64,000 nucleotides of DNA from Actinomadura coerulea (GCF_014208105.1 NZ_JACHMQ010000001.1:5642001-5706000); one strand, 5' to 3'. Positions 42,187 to 50,647 are shown, counted from the first letter of the stretch. A program made the numbers and translations. Notes: a model not told the origin generated them from the letters alone.

Positions 42187-42642
42187 TCAAGCCTCCGGAC
42201 GGACCGACACGACGCAAGGGTTCGGCGGGCAGCACGGCTTGGCGCCGACCCAGAACTCGGCGTCCACCGGGTAGCCGGTCGCGTGCAGTGCGGGCATGGT
42301 CCGCTCGACCTCCTCCCGGCTCATGGACGCGTCGAGCGTCGGCGGAACGTGATGCAGGTACCGGCCGTACATCCGGTCGCAGAAGTCGGCGTAGTCCTGG
42401 CTGTGCAGGATGAAGGCGTGCCACGCAGGGTCGACGGACTCGTCCATCGCCAGACGCACGTGAGGGCTGTCGGCCACGGCCTTGAGCCATACGAGCATCT
42501 GCTCGACCATGCGCTCGGCGTAGGCGAGCGTCACTTCCTGCCGACGGGCGACGTACGCGGACAGCGTGTCGAAGAGGCGGCCGTCCAGCAGTTCGCGGGG
42601 ATTTTCGGCGGCGGTGACCGCCTGTTCAGCAGTGATGCTCAT
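42187..42642 (-). CDS. glycine-rich-domain-like protein ending in a CCPPNPC motif
   Basis: 151 residues. VDPAWHAFILHSQDYADFCD followed by RMYGRYLHHVPPTLD resembles the H-x-x-x-L-D-x-x-x-Y-x-x-F-C plus F-I-H-H pattern of so-called glycine-rich domain-containing proteins, a family with no known activity in bacteria. The last 25 residues carry FWVGAKPCCPPNPCVV, with three clustered cysteines that could bind metal or be processed. GGAGGTG precedes the ATG by 4 nt. A strong hairpin separates it from the gene pair upstream. Confidence 0.6.
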   Translation of the reverse strand: MSITAEQAVTAAENPRELLDGRLFDTLSAYVARRQEVTLAYAERMVEQMLVWLKAVADSPHVRLAMDESVDPAWHAFILHSQDYADFCDRMYGRYLHHVPPTLDASMSREEVERTMPALHATGYPVDAEFWVGAKPCCPPNPCVVSVRPEA

Positions 42643-42724
42643 GTGCACCTCCGGCGCGCTCTTAGGGATTGGTAGCCGCCGTTCCCAGGTGCGCGCCAAA
42701 GACCTGGGAGGACGACGTTCGGTG

Positions 42725-42782
42725 GGGGTTCGGCGCGGCCGGGAGCACGAGGGGGGCGGCTCGACCGGCCGCGCCGAACCCC
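42725..42782. terminator. 17-bp perfect hairpin
   Basis: Arms 42725-42741 and 42766-42782 are exact complements; the loop is 24 nt. It lies 4 nt after the stop of the 76-residue gene (minus strand), ending that transcript before the next gene on the same strand. Confidence 0.7.
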
Positions 42783-42785
42783 GGC

Positions 42786-43016
42786 TCATGTCCCCCCGGC
42801 GGCCCGCAGGAGGTCGCGTCTCCTGGCGGCGACGATGGCCTCGCCGAGCCGGTCGGGGGTCTTGCCCTCGACCAGCCAGGCGAGGTCGACCAGCGCCCAC
42901 CAGTGCCGCGTGAAGTAGCCGAACCACACCGCCGTCGCGCCGTAGCGGGCCTCGATGCGGCGGGCCTCCAGCACGCGGATCGGGACGGGATCGATCACGG
43001 CTGTGTCGTCGGGCAC
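42786..43016 (-). CDS. small hypothetical protein, XRE-linked
   Basis: 76 residues: VPDDTAVIDPVPIRVLEARR, IEARYGATAVWFGYFTRHWW, ALVDLAWLVEGKTPDRLGEA, then a basic end. Tryptophan-rich and helical; no family recognised. Its GTG start lies 4 nt after the stop of the 70-residue gene, so the two are one operon, divergent from the XRE-TPR regulator. Confidence 0.5.
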   Translation of the reverse strand: MPDDTAVIDPVPIRVLEARRIEARYGATAVWFGYFTRHWWALVDLAWLVEGKTPDRLGEAIVAARRRDLLRAAGGT

Positions 43017-43020
43017 CCGC

Positions 43021-43233
43021 TCACCGCGCACGGGGCACCGCCCGAAGCTTGACCGCGAGGTCCCCGGCAGTGTCGGCGTCGACGTCGGAGACCCCGGTGA
43101 CATCTCCACGCGGAAGCGGCCCGCGCGTCGCCCACCACCGCCCCGTATCCCGCGTGTGAATGATCGACCAGCCGGGAAACTCGTCCCGGAGTCGGGCTTT
43201 GACCTGCTCGTTCGCGTTCGGCTTCGTGTTCAC
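43021..43233 (-). CDS. small hypothetical protein next to the XRE regulator
   Basis: 70 residues: MNTKPNANEQVKARLRDEFP, GWSIIHTRDTGRWWATRGPL, then a Val/Asp-rich end. Proteins with the GWSIIHT...GRWWATRGP pattern are common next to XRE regulators in actinomycetes, by recollection; their role is unknown. It is the first gene of a two-gene operon and is divergent from the XRE gene. Confidence 0.55.
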   Translation of the reverse strand: MNTKPNANEQVKARLRDEFPGWSIIHTRDTGRWWATRGPLPRGDVTGVSDVDADTAGDLAVKLRAVPRAR

Positions 43234-43379
43234 GGGACCGTCCTGGCCTGCGATGAATGAGTAGCAACTCGGTCACGTTCAGTGAAGCCGTGGCGGGCGC
43301 CGCATGTCAGCCTGATAATCACGGATACGCGCGGACACGGCCCGTGTCCGCGACCCTCCCGGCCGAGGTGCATCGCAAC

Positions 43380-44651
43380 ATGTCGTCCGAGAACGCAGTC
43401 GTCGGTGCGCGCCTGCGCGCGGCAAGGAAGGCGGCGGGGCTGACCGTCGCCGACGTCGCCGAGCGATGGCGCGACCTCGCCCCCATACGCGTTCGCCGCC
43501 AACTCCCCGCGCTCAAGGATCTGGAGCGCACAATCCGGGGCCACGAAGCCGGGGAGCACGTCCCGGGGCCCCGCTACCGGCTCCTGTGGGCGCAAGCCGT
43601 CCGGCGATCCCAGGACGAACTGTTCGCCGCTGACACGACCGCGTCGCCTCGTCCCACCCCGGCCGCAAACCGGGGTGAACCAGGCGACTATGCCGCGACA
43701 GTGCGAGACACCAGCCAGCACCTCATCATGCTTGACTCCCGATTCGGCGGAACCGCCATCGCCGACCTGGCCGTCCGCGCGTTTCTCACTGCCCGATCGG
43801 CGTTGGCCACCGGTCGTCACAACTCCGACGAGCGGGACCTGCAAGCCGCCGCCGGCGAAGCCGGAGAGATCGCAGCATGGACCCTGTACGACGCAGACCG
43901 CCTGGGCGAGTCGCGAGCCACCATCCATGAGGCGATGCTGCTGTCCCGCCTCGCCGGCGACCGGTCCATGGAACTGTTCGAGTTATCCCACCTCGCGCTA
44001 CTGGACGTGCACCAGCGGCACAGTCGCGAGGCGCTGAGCATCGCCGAGCACACCATCGACGGCCCCGCGCTCCCCCCACGCGTCGAAGCGCTGTTCAAGC
44101 TCCGCGCCGCCCGCGCCCTCGCCCAGGGCGGCGACCGGGGCCGCGCCGTCGCGATCCTCGACCAGGCCGCGGGCGCGCTACAGGAGTCGCTACACCCCAA
44201 GGATCCGCACTGGACGTGGTGGCTGGACTCCTCCGAACTGGCGTGGCATCGCGGCATCCTGCACATGGAACTCGGCGACATCGAAACCGCCATGCCCTAT
44301 CTCGACGAAGCCGCCCACGGCCGCCTTGAACGCGACCCGTACATGCCGACCTTGCAGGCCGGGCCGGTCATGGCGCGCGGCGAGGAGTGGGGCCGGGCCG
44401 CCTACAACGATCTCGTCCATCTCCAACTCGCCCTGACGATAGCCAAGGCGTGGAGAGAGACCGAGGCGATCACGGCGACGGTGTTCGACTTCACGCGAGA
44501 GGTCGTCTCCGCACGGACCGAGGTGATGCTCCGCGCCGCGGTCCGGTCCGTGCTGCGCGCGGGGCGGGGCCGAGGCGGGCCGTCCTCGACGCTGACCGAC
44601 CTCGCCGAGCAGATCGCAGAGGGACGAGGCTGGGACGTCGGCAAGGGGTGA
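43380..44651 (+). CDS. XRE-family regulator with TPR-like C-terminus and a TTA codon
   Basis: 423 residues. The N-terminal 70 hold a long-spaced helix-turn-helix (VGARLRAARKAAGLTVADVA, then DLERTIRGHEAGEH), and the rest is a helical TPR-like array (LFELSHLALLDVHQRHSREA, LFKLRAARALAQGGDRGRAV). This two-part design is frequent in streptomycete relatives and is thought to sense peptides or partner proteins. The leucine codon TTA at 43983-43985, the one the bldA tRNA reads, suggests developmental timing. The ATG at 43380 has GAGGTG 9 nt upstream; a longer frame to 43257 is less likely. Its likely partners are the divergent small genes. Confidence 0.8.
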   Translation: MSSENAVVGARLRAARKAAGLTVADVAERWRDLAPIRVRRQLPALKDLERTIRGHEAGEHVPGPRYRLLWAQAVRRSQDELFAADTTASPRPTPAANRGEPGDYAATVRDTSQHLIMLDSRFGGTAIADLAVRAFLTARSALATGRHNSDERDLQAAAGEAGEIAAWTLYDADRLGESRATIHEAMLLSRLAGDRSMELFELSHLALLDVHQRHSREALSIAEHTIDGPALPPRVEALFKLRAARALAQGGDRGRAVAILDQAAGALQESLHPKDPHWTWWLDSSELAWHRGILHMELGDIETAMPYLDEAAHGRLERDPYMPTLQAGPVMARGEEWGRAAYNDLVHLQLALTIAKAWRETEAITATVFDFTREVVSARTEVMLRAAVRSVLRAGRGRGGPSSTLTDLAEQIAEGRGWDVGKG

Positions 44652-45158
44652 CGCTGCGGACAGGCAAGGGTCGCCGGGCACCCAGACGGTCGCGGCCCGC
44701 TGCGGCCGCCGGGACGGCGGCCGAAGCGTCGGCGACGTGCTCGACTACCGCGCCGCCCTGGACTCCCGCTGGAGCGACCAGGTCCCGCCAGGCGCCAAGC
44801 CCTGACCTGCGGCGATGTCAGGGGCGACCGCTACCGCGCGGTCGCTTCGCGCGAATAGTGGACGGCCGGAGCCACCTTCGCCCGTCTCGGTAGATCGAGA
44901 CCGCGACCGGCCACGGCGCCGAACCCGGCTCACGTCCCCCGACGGCCCTGGTCAACCAGATCCCGCATCCGCCCGACCAGGGCGTGATGCGGGCTTGGCC
45001 GAGGGCGTCATGGTGTCGGGCGGTTCTCCAGCCAGGCCCCGGCTTCCGCAGAACCGCTCGTCACACCCCGACCCGGCCGAACCCGCCCGTCCAACGGGCT
45101 GCGGGAACCGTTCTGGGGCTGGGAGGGTCCGAACGGGGTGATCACGGAAGGGGACGGT
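44652..45158. other. 507-bp stretch without a supported gene
   Basis: A frame ending at about 44805 reads GDVLDYRAALDSRWSDQVPP, which looks protein-like but has no start, so it may be a decayed gene end. A hairpin GCGACCG / CGGTCGC (44824-44830, 44839-44845) could terminate it or the XRE gene. Nothing else is supported. Confidence 0.4.
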
Positions 45159-45923
45159 GTGGAGACAGGTAGTGGAGAGGCCGAGTTCAAGGAGGCGAAG
45201 TCGCTCCAGGAGGAGAGGCGAGTGCCGGAGGCTGAGCGGCTGTTCAGGGTGGCTGCTGAGGCGGGGCATGTCGGCGCCATGCTCAAGCTCGGCGTCCTGG
45301 TCGTGGAGCGGGACGAGGGCGAGGCCGAACGGTGGTGGCGTGCGGCGGCCGACGCGGGCGATCGGGTCGGGCAGTTCAACCTCGGCATCCTCTGCTCGGA
45401 CCAGGGACGGGACGAGGAGGCCGAGAGCTGGTATCGCAAAGCCGCCGAGGCGGGCGAGGTCGACGCTCGGCACAATCTCGGGCTGCTGCTCATCGGCCGT
45501 CGTGACGTGCAAGGAGCTTCCGAGCAGTTCCGCATCGCGGCCGAGGCCGGGCGCACCGATTCGATGACCAACCTCGGTCTGGCGCTCGGTGAGATGGGGC
45601 GGACGGACGAATCCGAGGAATGGCTGCGGCGCGCCGCTGAGAAGGGTGATGGCCGTGCGCTCAGTTCCCTCGCCAACCACCTGTACTCACAGGGCCGACG
45701 CGAGGAGGCCGACGAATGGTGGGAGAAGGGCGCGACTGCGGGTGACCCTGACTCCCTGTTCAACCTCGGTGTCCGCTGCGAGCACAAGAACGACATGGCG
45801 GGGGCCGAGGAGTACTTCCGCAGGGCCGGACAGGCCGGGCATCCGCGCGGTGCCGCGAGGGCGGCGGCCGTGGCCCGCGGAATTCGCGAGAACGGCGCCC
45901 CCTACATGCCCGGCCTCTTCTGA
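45159..45923 (+). CDS. Sel1/TPR repeat protein
   Basis: About 254 residues, seven successive repeats of 36 residues with the Sel1 pattern A-E-x-G-x-x-x-A-x-x-N-L-G: AAEAGHVGAMLKLGVL, AADAGDRVGQFNLGIL, AAEAGEVDARHNLGLL, AAEAGRTDSMTNLGLA, AAEKGDGRALSSLANH and GATAGDPDSLFNLGVR. No signal peptide. Such repeats scaffold protein complexes; partner unknown. The GTG at 45159 has AAGGGG 5 nt upstream; an earlier in-frame GTG at 45138 lacks one. Confidence 0.85.
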   Translation: METGSGEAEFKEAKSLQEERRVPEAERLFRVAAEAGHVGAMLKLGVLVVERDEGEAERWWRAAADAGDRVGQFNLGILCSDQGRDEEAESWYRKAAEAGEVDARHNLGLLLIGRRDVQGASEQFRIAAEAGRTDSMTNLGLALGEMGRTDESEEWLRRAAEKGDGRALSSLANHLYSQGRREEADEWWEKGATAGDPDSLFNLGVRCEHKNDMAGAEEYFRRAGQAGHPRGAARAAAVARGIRENGAPYMPGLF

Positions 45924-45935
45924 CCGGCCGCAGTT

Positions 45936-47207
45936 CTAGGGAAGAGCGGCCAGTTTGTGTTGGAGGAGGGCGCGTTCGCGGTCGTTGGCCGCCAGTTTGA
46001 CGGCTCGTTCCAGTTCGGTGCGCGCCTCTTCTGGGCGGCCCAGGCGGCTGAGGAGTTCGCCTCGGACGCTCGGGAGAAGGTGGGAGTTCGCCAGGGCGCC
46101 CGAGGCCGCGAGGTCGTCGACGATCGCGAGCGCGGCGGCAGGGCCGTTCGCCATGGAGACCGCTACGGCCCTGTTGAGGTCGACGACCGGCGAGGGCGCC
46201 AGGCGGCCCAGGGCTTCGTAGAGGACGACGATGCGGTCCCAGTCGGTTTCGGCGACCGAGGGGGCGAGGGCGTGGCATTCGGCGATCGCCGCCTGGAGGC
46301 CGTAGGGGCCCAGGCCGCGGCCCGCCTTCCCGGCGCGGGACAGGGCGGCGCGTCCCCGGTGGATCGCGGCGCCGTCCCAGCGGGTGCGGTCCTGGTGCTC
46401 CAGCAGTACGGGCCCGCCGTCCGGGGCGGTTCGGGCGGGGAAGCGCGCGGCGGTCAGCTCCAGCAGCGCCAGCAGGCCGTGCACCTCCGGCTCGTCCGGC
46501 ATCAGCCGGGACAGGACGCGGGCCAGCCGCCGCGCCTCCCCCGCGAGGTCGAACCGGATCAGCTCGCCGCCCGAGCTGGCCGTGGAGCCCTCGGTGAAGA
46601 TCAGGTAGACGACGTTGAGGACGGAGGGGAGGCGCCCGGCCCGTTCGCCCGCCGCCGGCACCTCGAACGGCACCCGGGCCGCGCCGAGGGTCTTCTTCGC
46701 GCGGGTGATCCGGGCCTGGACGGTCGCGGTCGGCACCAGGAACGCTCTCGCGATCTCGTCGCTGGTCAGGCCGCCGACCACCCGCAGGGTCAGGGCGATC
46801 CTCGCCTCCCGCGACAGGACGGGGTGGCACGAGACGAACATGAGCGCGAGCACGTCGTCGTCGATCCGGTCGGGGTCCCAGAGCACGTCGTCGTCCTTGC
46901 CGGGCGGGCGTTGGGCGGCGCCGCCCTCGTCCAGGTCGTGGGCGAGGGCGGCGTACCGCTCGTCGAGGGCGGAGCGGCGGCGGAACGCGTCGATCGCGCG
47001 CCGCCGCCCCACGGTGAGCAGCCACCCCGACGGCTGGCGGGGGACGCCGTCGCGGGGCCACGTCACGAGCGCCTCGGCCAGGGCCTCCTGGGCGAGGTCC
47101 TCGGCCAGCGCGAAGTCGCCGGTGTAGCGGGCGAGGGCGCCGACGATCCGCGCCGACTCGATCCGCCAGACGGCGGCGACGGCCTCGCGGCCGGTGGGGT
47201 CGCCCAT
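45936..47207 (-). CDS. ECF-type RNA polymerase sigma factor with DUF6596 extension
   Basis: 423 residues. Region 2 is visible in LARYTGDFALAEDLAQEALA and region 4 in GLTSDEIARAFLVPTATVQA; after it, about 230 residues form the helical extension of this ECF group (ARRLARVLSRLMPDEPEVHG, DRIVVLYEALGRLAPSPVVD, LLSRLGRPEEARTELERAVK). These sigma factors regularly follow a YCII protein, and here the ATG overlaps the stop of the YCII gene by one base. There is no classical anti-sigma gene; control probably goes through the extension. Confidence 0.9.
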   Translation of the reverse strand: MGDPTGREAVAAVWRIESARIVGALARYTGDFALAEDLAQEALAEALVTWPRDGVPRQPSGWLLTVGRRRAIDAFRRRSALDERYAALAHDLDEGGAAQRPPGKDDDVLWDPDRIDDDVLALMFVSCHPVLSREARIALTLRVVGGLTSDEIARAFLVPTATVQARITRAKKTLGAARVPFEVPAAGERAGRLPSVLNVVYLIFTEGSTASSGGELIRFDLAGEARRLARVLSRLMPDEPEVHGLLALLELTAARFPARTAPDGGPVLLEHQDRTRWDGAAIHRGRAALSRAGKAGRGLGPYGLQAAIAECHALAPSVAETDWDRIVVLYEALGRLAPSPVVDLNRAVAVSMANGPAAALAIVDDLAASGALANSHLLPSVRGELLSRLGRPEEARTELERAVKLAANDRERALLQHKLAALP

Positions 47208-47623
47208 CACAGCTGGCCGGTGGCCTCGCGCCAGGCCCGCTCCTTCTGGATCCACTCGTTGTCCTGCGGGAACTCGTCGATGGTGGGGACGCGGCGGATC
47301 TCGGTCTTGAAGCCGGGACCGGCCGGCGCCCGCCTGGCCCACTCGACGGCCTCCTCCTTCGAGGCCACGTCGAGGATGTAGAACCCGCCGAACAGCTCCT
47401 TCGTCTCGCCGTAGGGGCCGTCGGTGACGGCGGGCGGCTCGGAGGAGTGGTCGACGACCACGCTCTCGGACGGGTCGTCGAGGCCCTCCGCGGCGAGCAG
47501 CACCCCGGCCTGGATCAGCTCCTGGTTGAACCGGCCCACGGTCTCGATCATCTCGGCGTGGTCCGTGCCCGCCATCGCCGCGTAGGCCTCGTCCGTCGCC
47601 CGCATGATCAGCATGTACTTCAT
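47207..47623 (-). CDS. YCII-related protein paired with the ECF sigma factor
   Basis: 138 residues: MKYMLIMRATDEAYAAM at the start, then a ferredoxin-like fold with TDGPYGETKELFGGFYILDV and VPTIDEFPQDNEWIQKERAW. This family (YCII/DGPF) has a conserved His-Asp pair of unknown activity and is found in operons with sigma factors of this ECF group. GGGAGA precedes the ATG. Co-expression with the sigma factor is certain from the one-base overlap; the biochemical link is not known. Confidence 0.88.
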   Translation of the reverse strand: MKYMLIMRATDEAYAAMAGTDHAEMIETVGRFNQELIQAGVLLAAEGLDDPSESVVVDHSSEPPAVTDGPYGETKELFGGFYILDVASKEEAVEWARRAPAGPGFKTEIRRVPTIDEFPQDNEWIQKERAWREATGQL

Positions 47624-47761
47624 TGCCCTGTCTCCCTGTTCGTCCGGAGCCCTGTGCGGCCCCTCTCATCCCTAGGTCGAACGGAGGACGGCCGAATCAA
47701 CACGCCCCTCGAACTCCTTCCCGGAAATTTCGCCGCAGACGTTCACTAGGGCAAGACCGTT

Positions 47762-47830
47762 TCACGGGCGCCAGTACAGCGCCGGGTCCGGAGGGTCGAC
47801 GAAGCCGAGCTCGCGGTAGAGGTGCTCGCC
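47762..47830 (-). pseudogene. C-terminal remnant of a GNAT acetyltransferase
   Basis: Directly after the TAG of the NTF2-like gene, the minus strand reads GEHLYRELGFVDPPDPALYW then RP-stop. L-Y-R-x-L-G-F followed by a Pro-rich end and L-Y-W-R-P is the typical last strand of a GNAT N-acetyltransferase. Only 22 codons remain, with no start, so it is the tail of a deleted gene. Confidence 0.6.
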
Positions 47831-48217
47831 CTACGCGCCGGAGGCGGCCGTGCCGGAGGGGTTGTCGAGGACGTAGCGCCAGCGGCCGTCGGGCCCCCGG
47901 CGGGCGACGTCGGTGGCGGTGCCCTCGACGCGGACCGGGCCCTCGGCCGCCTCGCCTTCGATCACCCAGTCGACGATCAGCAGGGCGAGGTCGCCGGAGG
48001 TGTAGACGTGGCGGGGGGCGACCTTGATCGGCAGGCCGAGGGCCATGAAGCGGGCGTTCGCGGCGTGGGCGTCGGCGCCGGTCAGCGGGGTGCCCGGGGA
48101 GGGGACGAACACCGCCCCCTCCTCGTACAGTTCGGCGACCGCGGCCGGGTCGCCGCTGTTGAAGCGGTCGGCGAAGACGGGCGCGACGTCCTCGGGTCGT
48201 TCGGCCAATGGGCGCAT
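47831..48217 (-). CDS. NTF2/SnoaL-like (YybH/SgcJ-type) protein
   Basis: 128 residues of the cone-shaped NTF2 fold: FADRFNSGDPAAVAELYEEG, AVFVPSPGTPLTGADAHAAN and the late GTATDVARRGPDGRWRYVLD, DNP. Often annotated as a DUF4440 or ketosteroid-isomerase-like protein; catalysis cannot be assumed. AAGGA precedes the ATG. It is divergent from an HxlR regulator 54 nt away, which may control it. A fragment of an acetyltransferase gene abuts its 3' end. Confidence 0.8.
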   Translation of the reverse strand: MRPLAERPEDVAPVFADRFNSGDPAAVAELYEEGAVFVPSPGTPLTGADAHAANARFMALGLPIKVAPRHVYTSGDLALLIVDWVIEGEAAEGPVRVEGTATDVARRGPDGRWRYVLDNPSGTAASGA

Positions 48218-48271
48218 CGTCGTCCTTCCAGGTAGACAGGTCTGGGACGCGAAACGCTAGGAGGCGCTCTC

Positions 48272-48631
48272 GTGACTCACCAAACGCTCAGCCATCCGGG
48301 GCTGCCCGACGATCCGCGCGCGAACGCGGCGGAGCCCACGCCGTCGTGCCCGGTGGAGATCACCCTGCACGCGCTGCGCGGGCGCTGGACGACGCTGGTG
48401 GTCCGCGAGCTCCTGCGGGGCGACCGCTCGTACAGCGAGCTGCGGCTGGCACTGCCGGCCCTGTCCGACAAGGTGCTGGCCGACCGGCTGGCGCATCTCG
48501 CCGAGGCGGGCGTGCTCGAACGGGAGAGGCGGGCGGGCTGGCCGCCGCGCACGCTGTACAAGCTCACCCCGCAGGGCCGCCGCCTGGGACCGGTTCTCCA
48601 GGCCCTGTGGGACTGGGGCGCCGAGGTGTAG
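48272..48631 (+). CDS. HxlR-family winged-helix regulator
   Basis: 119 residues: CPVEITLHALRGRWTTLVVR, ELLRGDRSYSELRLALPALS, KVLADRLAHLAEAGVLERER, then a wing and TLYKLTPQGRRLGPVLQALW. The cysteine at the start of the domain is the conserved redox- or electrophile-sensing residue of several HxlR proteins. AGGAGG stands 8 nt before the GTG. It likely controls the divergent NTF2-like gene. Its stop is immediately followed by the stop of the convergent Thg1-like gene. Confidence 0.85.
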   Translation: MTHQTLSHPGLPDDPRANAAEPTPSCPVEITLHALRGRWTTLVVRELLRGDRSYSELRLALPALSDKVLADRLAHLAEAGVLERERRAGWPPRTLYKLTPQGRRLGPVLQALWDWGAEV

Positions 48632-49381
48632 TCAGGCGGTCGGCCGCAGGAGCACTTCGAGAAGCTCGCGGTAGGTGCTCGTCATGGACTGGTCGCGTTC
48701 GACGCGGATCCGGCGGCGGGTGGCGGTCACGTCAGTGTCGCGGATCGGATCGTGGCCCGTCTTCTCGTACGTCTCCCACCAGAGGGCGATGCCGTGACGC
48801 TGCCAGTGGGGGACGTCGTTGAAGTCGATGCCGCGCGCGGAGAGCAGCTCCACCCTTTCGTCGGCGGACGTCCGCTCCAGCTCCCGGCTGGCCCGCCGTG
48901 CGGACAGCCCTTCTTCGCGCAGGGTCCAGTAGCACAATGTGTTCAGCGCGCAGTGCGCCGCGTTGGTCCGGCGCCAGGTCATGTAGCCGTCCACGTCGTC
49001 GACGGAGGCGCCCATCCAGACGCGGGCGTCGAAGACGGCGGGCTGTCCGGCGGCGTGGGTGAAGGCGGCGGTGGCGATGCCCGCCGACAGCGACACGAGC
49101 TTCTCCACCTCGCGGCCGAACAGGTCGAAGCCGGGGTCGAGGACGACGGAGATCTCGTCGCTCTGGGTGTAGGCGTACCGCCCGCCGAGCTCGGTGAGCA
49201 GGGTCGTCGCGGTATCGACCATGAGGTCGGAGAAGCGCTGGTCGAACGGCTTGTCGAAGTTCGCCTCGGTGAAGCGGGAGAAGGACCGGCCGTCCACGCG
49301 GACGACGGCCCAGGCGCCGGGGAGCAGGGTCAGGGAGTGGAAGTACTCGCGGGCGCGCATCCGCGCTTCAAGATCCTTCAT
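48632..49381 (-). CDS. Thg1-like tRNA(His) guanylyltransferase family protein
   Basis: 249 residues. The N-terminal motif LPGAWAVVRVDGRSFSRFTE has the metal-binding aspartate of the family (W-x-V-V-R-x-D-G-R-x-F), followed by FDKPFDQRFSDLM and YAYTQSDEISVVLDPGFDLF, with the second metal-site pair in SDE. The later AAHCALNTLCYWTLR stands where eukaryotic Thg1 has H-I-N-N-L-Y-N-T. Thg1-like proteins add nucleotides in the 3'-5' direction to tRNA ends. In bacteria they are sporadic and usually repair tRNAs; the true substrate here is unknown. GAGGAG precedes the ATG by 7 nt. Confidence 0.85.
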   Translation of the reverse strand: MKDLEARMRAREYFHSLTLLPGAWAVVRVDGRSFSRFTEANFDKPFDQRFSDLMVDTATTLLTELGGRYAYTQSDEISVVLDPGFDLFGREVEKLVSLSAGIATAAFTHAAGQPAVFDARVWMGASVDDVDGYMTWRRTNAAHCALNTLCYWTLREEGLSARRASRELERTSADERVELLSARGIDFNDVPHWQRHGIALWWETYEKTGHDPIRDTDVTATRRRIRVERDQSMTSTYRELLEVLLRPTA

Positions 49382-49553
49382 CGAGGGGCTCCTCGTGCCG
49401 GGTGACCACGAACCCTCCGCCGCCGTCGTGGCCGACGACGCCGATCTCGTCGAAGCCGTCGCGGAGGCTCGGCGGCGGAGTCGCTTGAGCGTGGCACGGA
49501 TCCCGACGTCCGGCACCTGTATTTCGGACGAGCCACCGCGTATCGGGCCCGCC

Positions 49554-50558
49554 TCAGGCGGAGGCCAGGGCCGTCACCAAGTCGGCGGCGGGGGTTTCGG
49601 TCGTCTCGCGGAACGACTCGCCCGCCCAGAGGTTCACGCCGTCCGGGTCGCCTTGGGCGGCGGACGCGCGGCGCAGCGGGGCCGTCACGTAGTGGACGTC
49701 CGGGTAGGCGGCGGGGGCGTCGCCCGAGTGCTCGGCGAGGAAGCGGTTGACCAGGCCGCGCGCGGGACGTCCGCTGAACGCCCTGGTCATCGCGGTAGAG
49801 GTGTAGCGCGGATCGGTGAGGGCGGCCTTGTGGACGTCGCTGGCGCCGCTCTCCGGGCAGCGCAGGAACGCCGTCCCGAGCTGGGCGGCGACGGCGCCGA
49901 GGGAGAGGATCCCGGCGACGTCGGCGGCGGTGGCCAGGCCCCCGGCGGCGATGAGGGGCTGCCGGGTGATCTCGCGGACGGCCGGGAGCAGCGCGCGCAG
50001 CGCCAGCGGGTCGTCGAGGGTGTTGGTGAACGAGCCCCGGTGGCCTCCGGCCTCGAAGCCCTGGAGGCAGAGCGCGTCGGCTCCGGACGCCCGGCGGGCC
50101 TCGTCCACTGACGTCACGGTGAGGACGACGGTCGCGCCCCTGTCCTTGAGGGCGCGGATGACGTCCGGGCTCGGGCAGCCGAACGTGAAGCTGACGACGG
50201 CGGGCGGGTCGGACACCAGGTCGGCGATCTTCGCGTCGTAGGCGTCGTCGCGGGCGCCCGGGGTGCCCGGCTCCACGCCGAGGCGGGCGGCCTCGGGGGC
50301 GAGGAGGTCGCGGTAGGCGGCGACCGCGGCCGGGTCGATCGCGTCCAGGGACGGCATGAAGACGTTCATCCCGAACGGCCGGGACGTCAGCTCGCGCGTG
50401 GCGGCGATGTCGGCGCGCATGGCCTCGGTCGTCCGGTAGCCGGCGGCGAGGAAGCCGAGACCGCCCGCGTTCGAGACGGCGGCGGCCAGTTCCGGCGTCG
50501 ACGGCCCGCCCGCCATCGGGGCCTGCACGATCGGCAGTTCCGTCAGCACGGCGCTCAC
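49554..50558 (-). CDS. nitronate monooxygenase family flavoenzyme
   Basis: About 334 residues, an FMN-binding TIM barrel: LPIVQAPMAGGPSTPELAAA, VSNAGGLGFLAAGY, FGMNVFMPS, then CLQGFEAGGHRGSF with the conserved histidine, and LIAAGGLATAADVAGILSLG and AAQLGTAFLRCPES for phosphate binding. It oxidises nitronates such as propionate-3-nitronate, or acts as a 2-nitropropane dioxygenase relative. GTG 50558 (AGGAG 10 nt upstream) is preferred; GTG 50549 is possible. It is divergent from the hydroxyacid dehydrogenase gene, 89 nt away. Confidence 0.9.
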   Translation of the reverse strand: MSAVLTELPIVQAPMAGGPSTPELAAAVSNAGGLGFLAAGYRTTEAMRADIAATRELTSRPFGMNVFMPSLDAIDPAAVAAYRDLLAPEAARLGVEPGTPGARDDAYDAKIADLVSDPPAVVSFTFGCPSPDVIRALKDRGATVVLTVTSVDEARRASGADALCLQGFEAGGHRGSFTNTLDDPLALRALLPAVREITRQPLIAAGGLATAADVAGILSLGAVAAQLGTAFLRCPESGASDVHKAALTDPRYTSTAMTRAFSGRPARGLVNRFLAEHSGDAPAAYPDVHYVTAPLRRASAAQGDPDGVNLWAGESFRETTETPAADLVTALASA

Positions 50559-50647
50559 CTCGGTCCCACTCCTGGTCGTTATCCGCACGATAATCGCGGG
50601 GGAAGCCGGGTGGTGACGCCGGGGTCGCGGTGAGGGAAGGGGGCGGC

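Noticed and set aside
44652..44805. Frame ending GDVLDYRAALDSRWSDQVPP
   Set aside because: Looks protein-like but has no start codon and no recognised family, so it is kept only as a possible gene remnant in the gap note.
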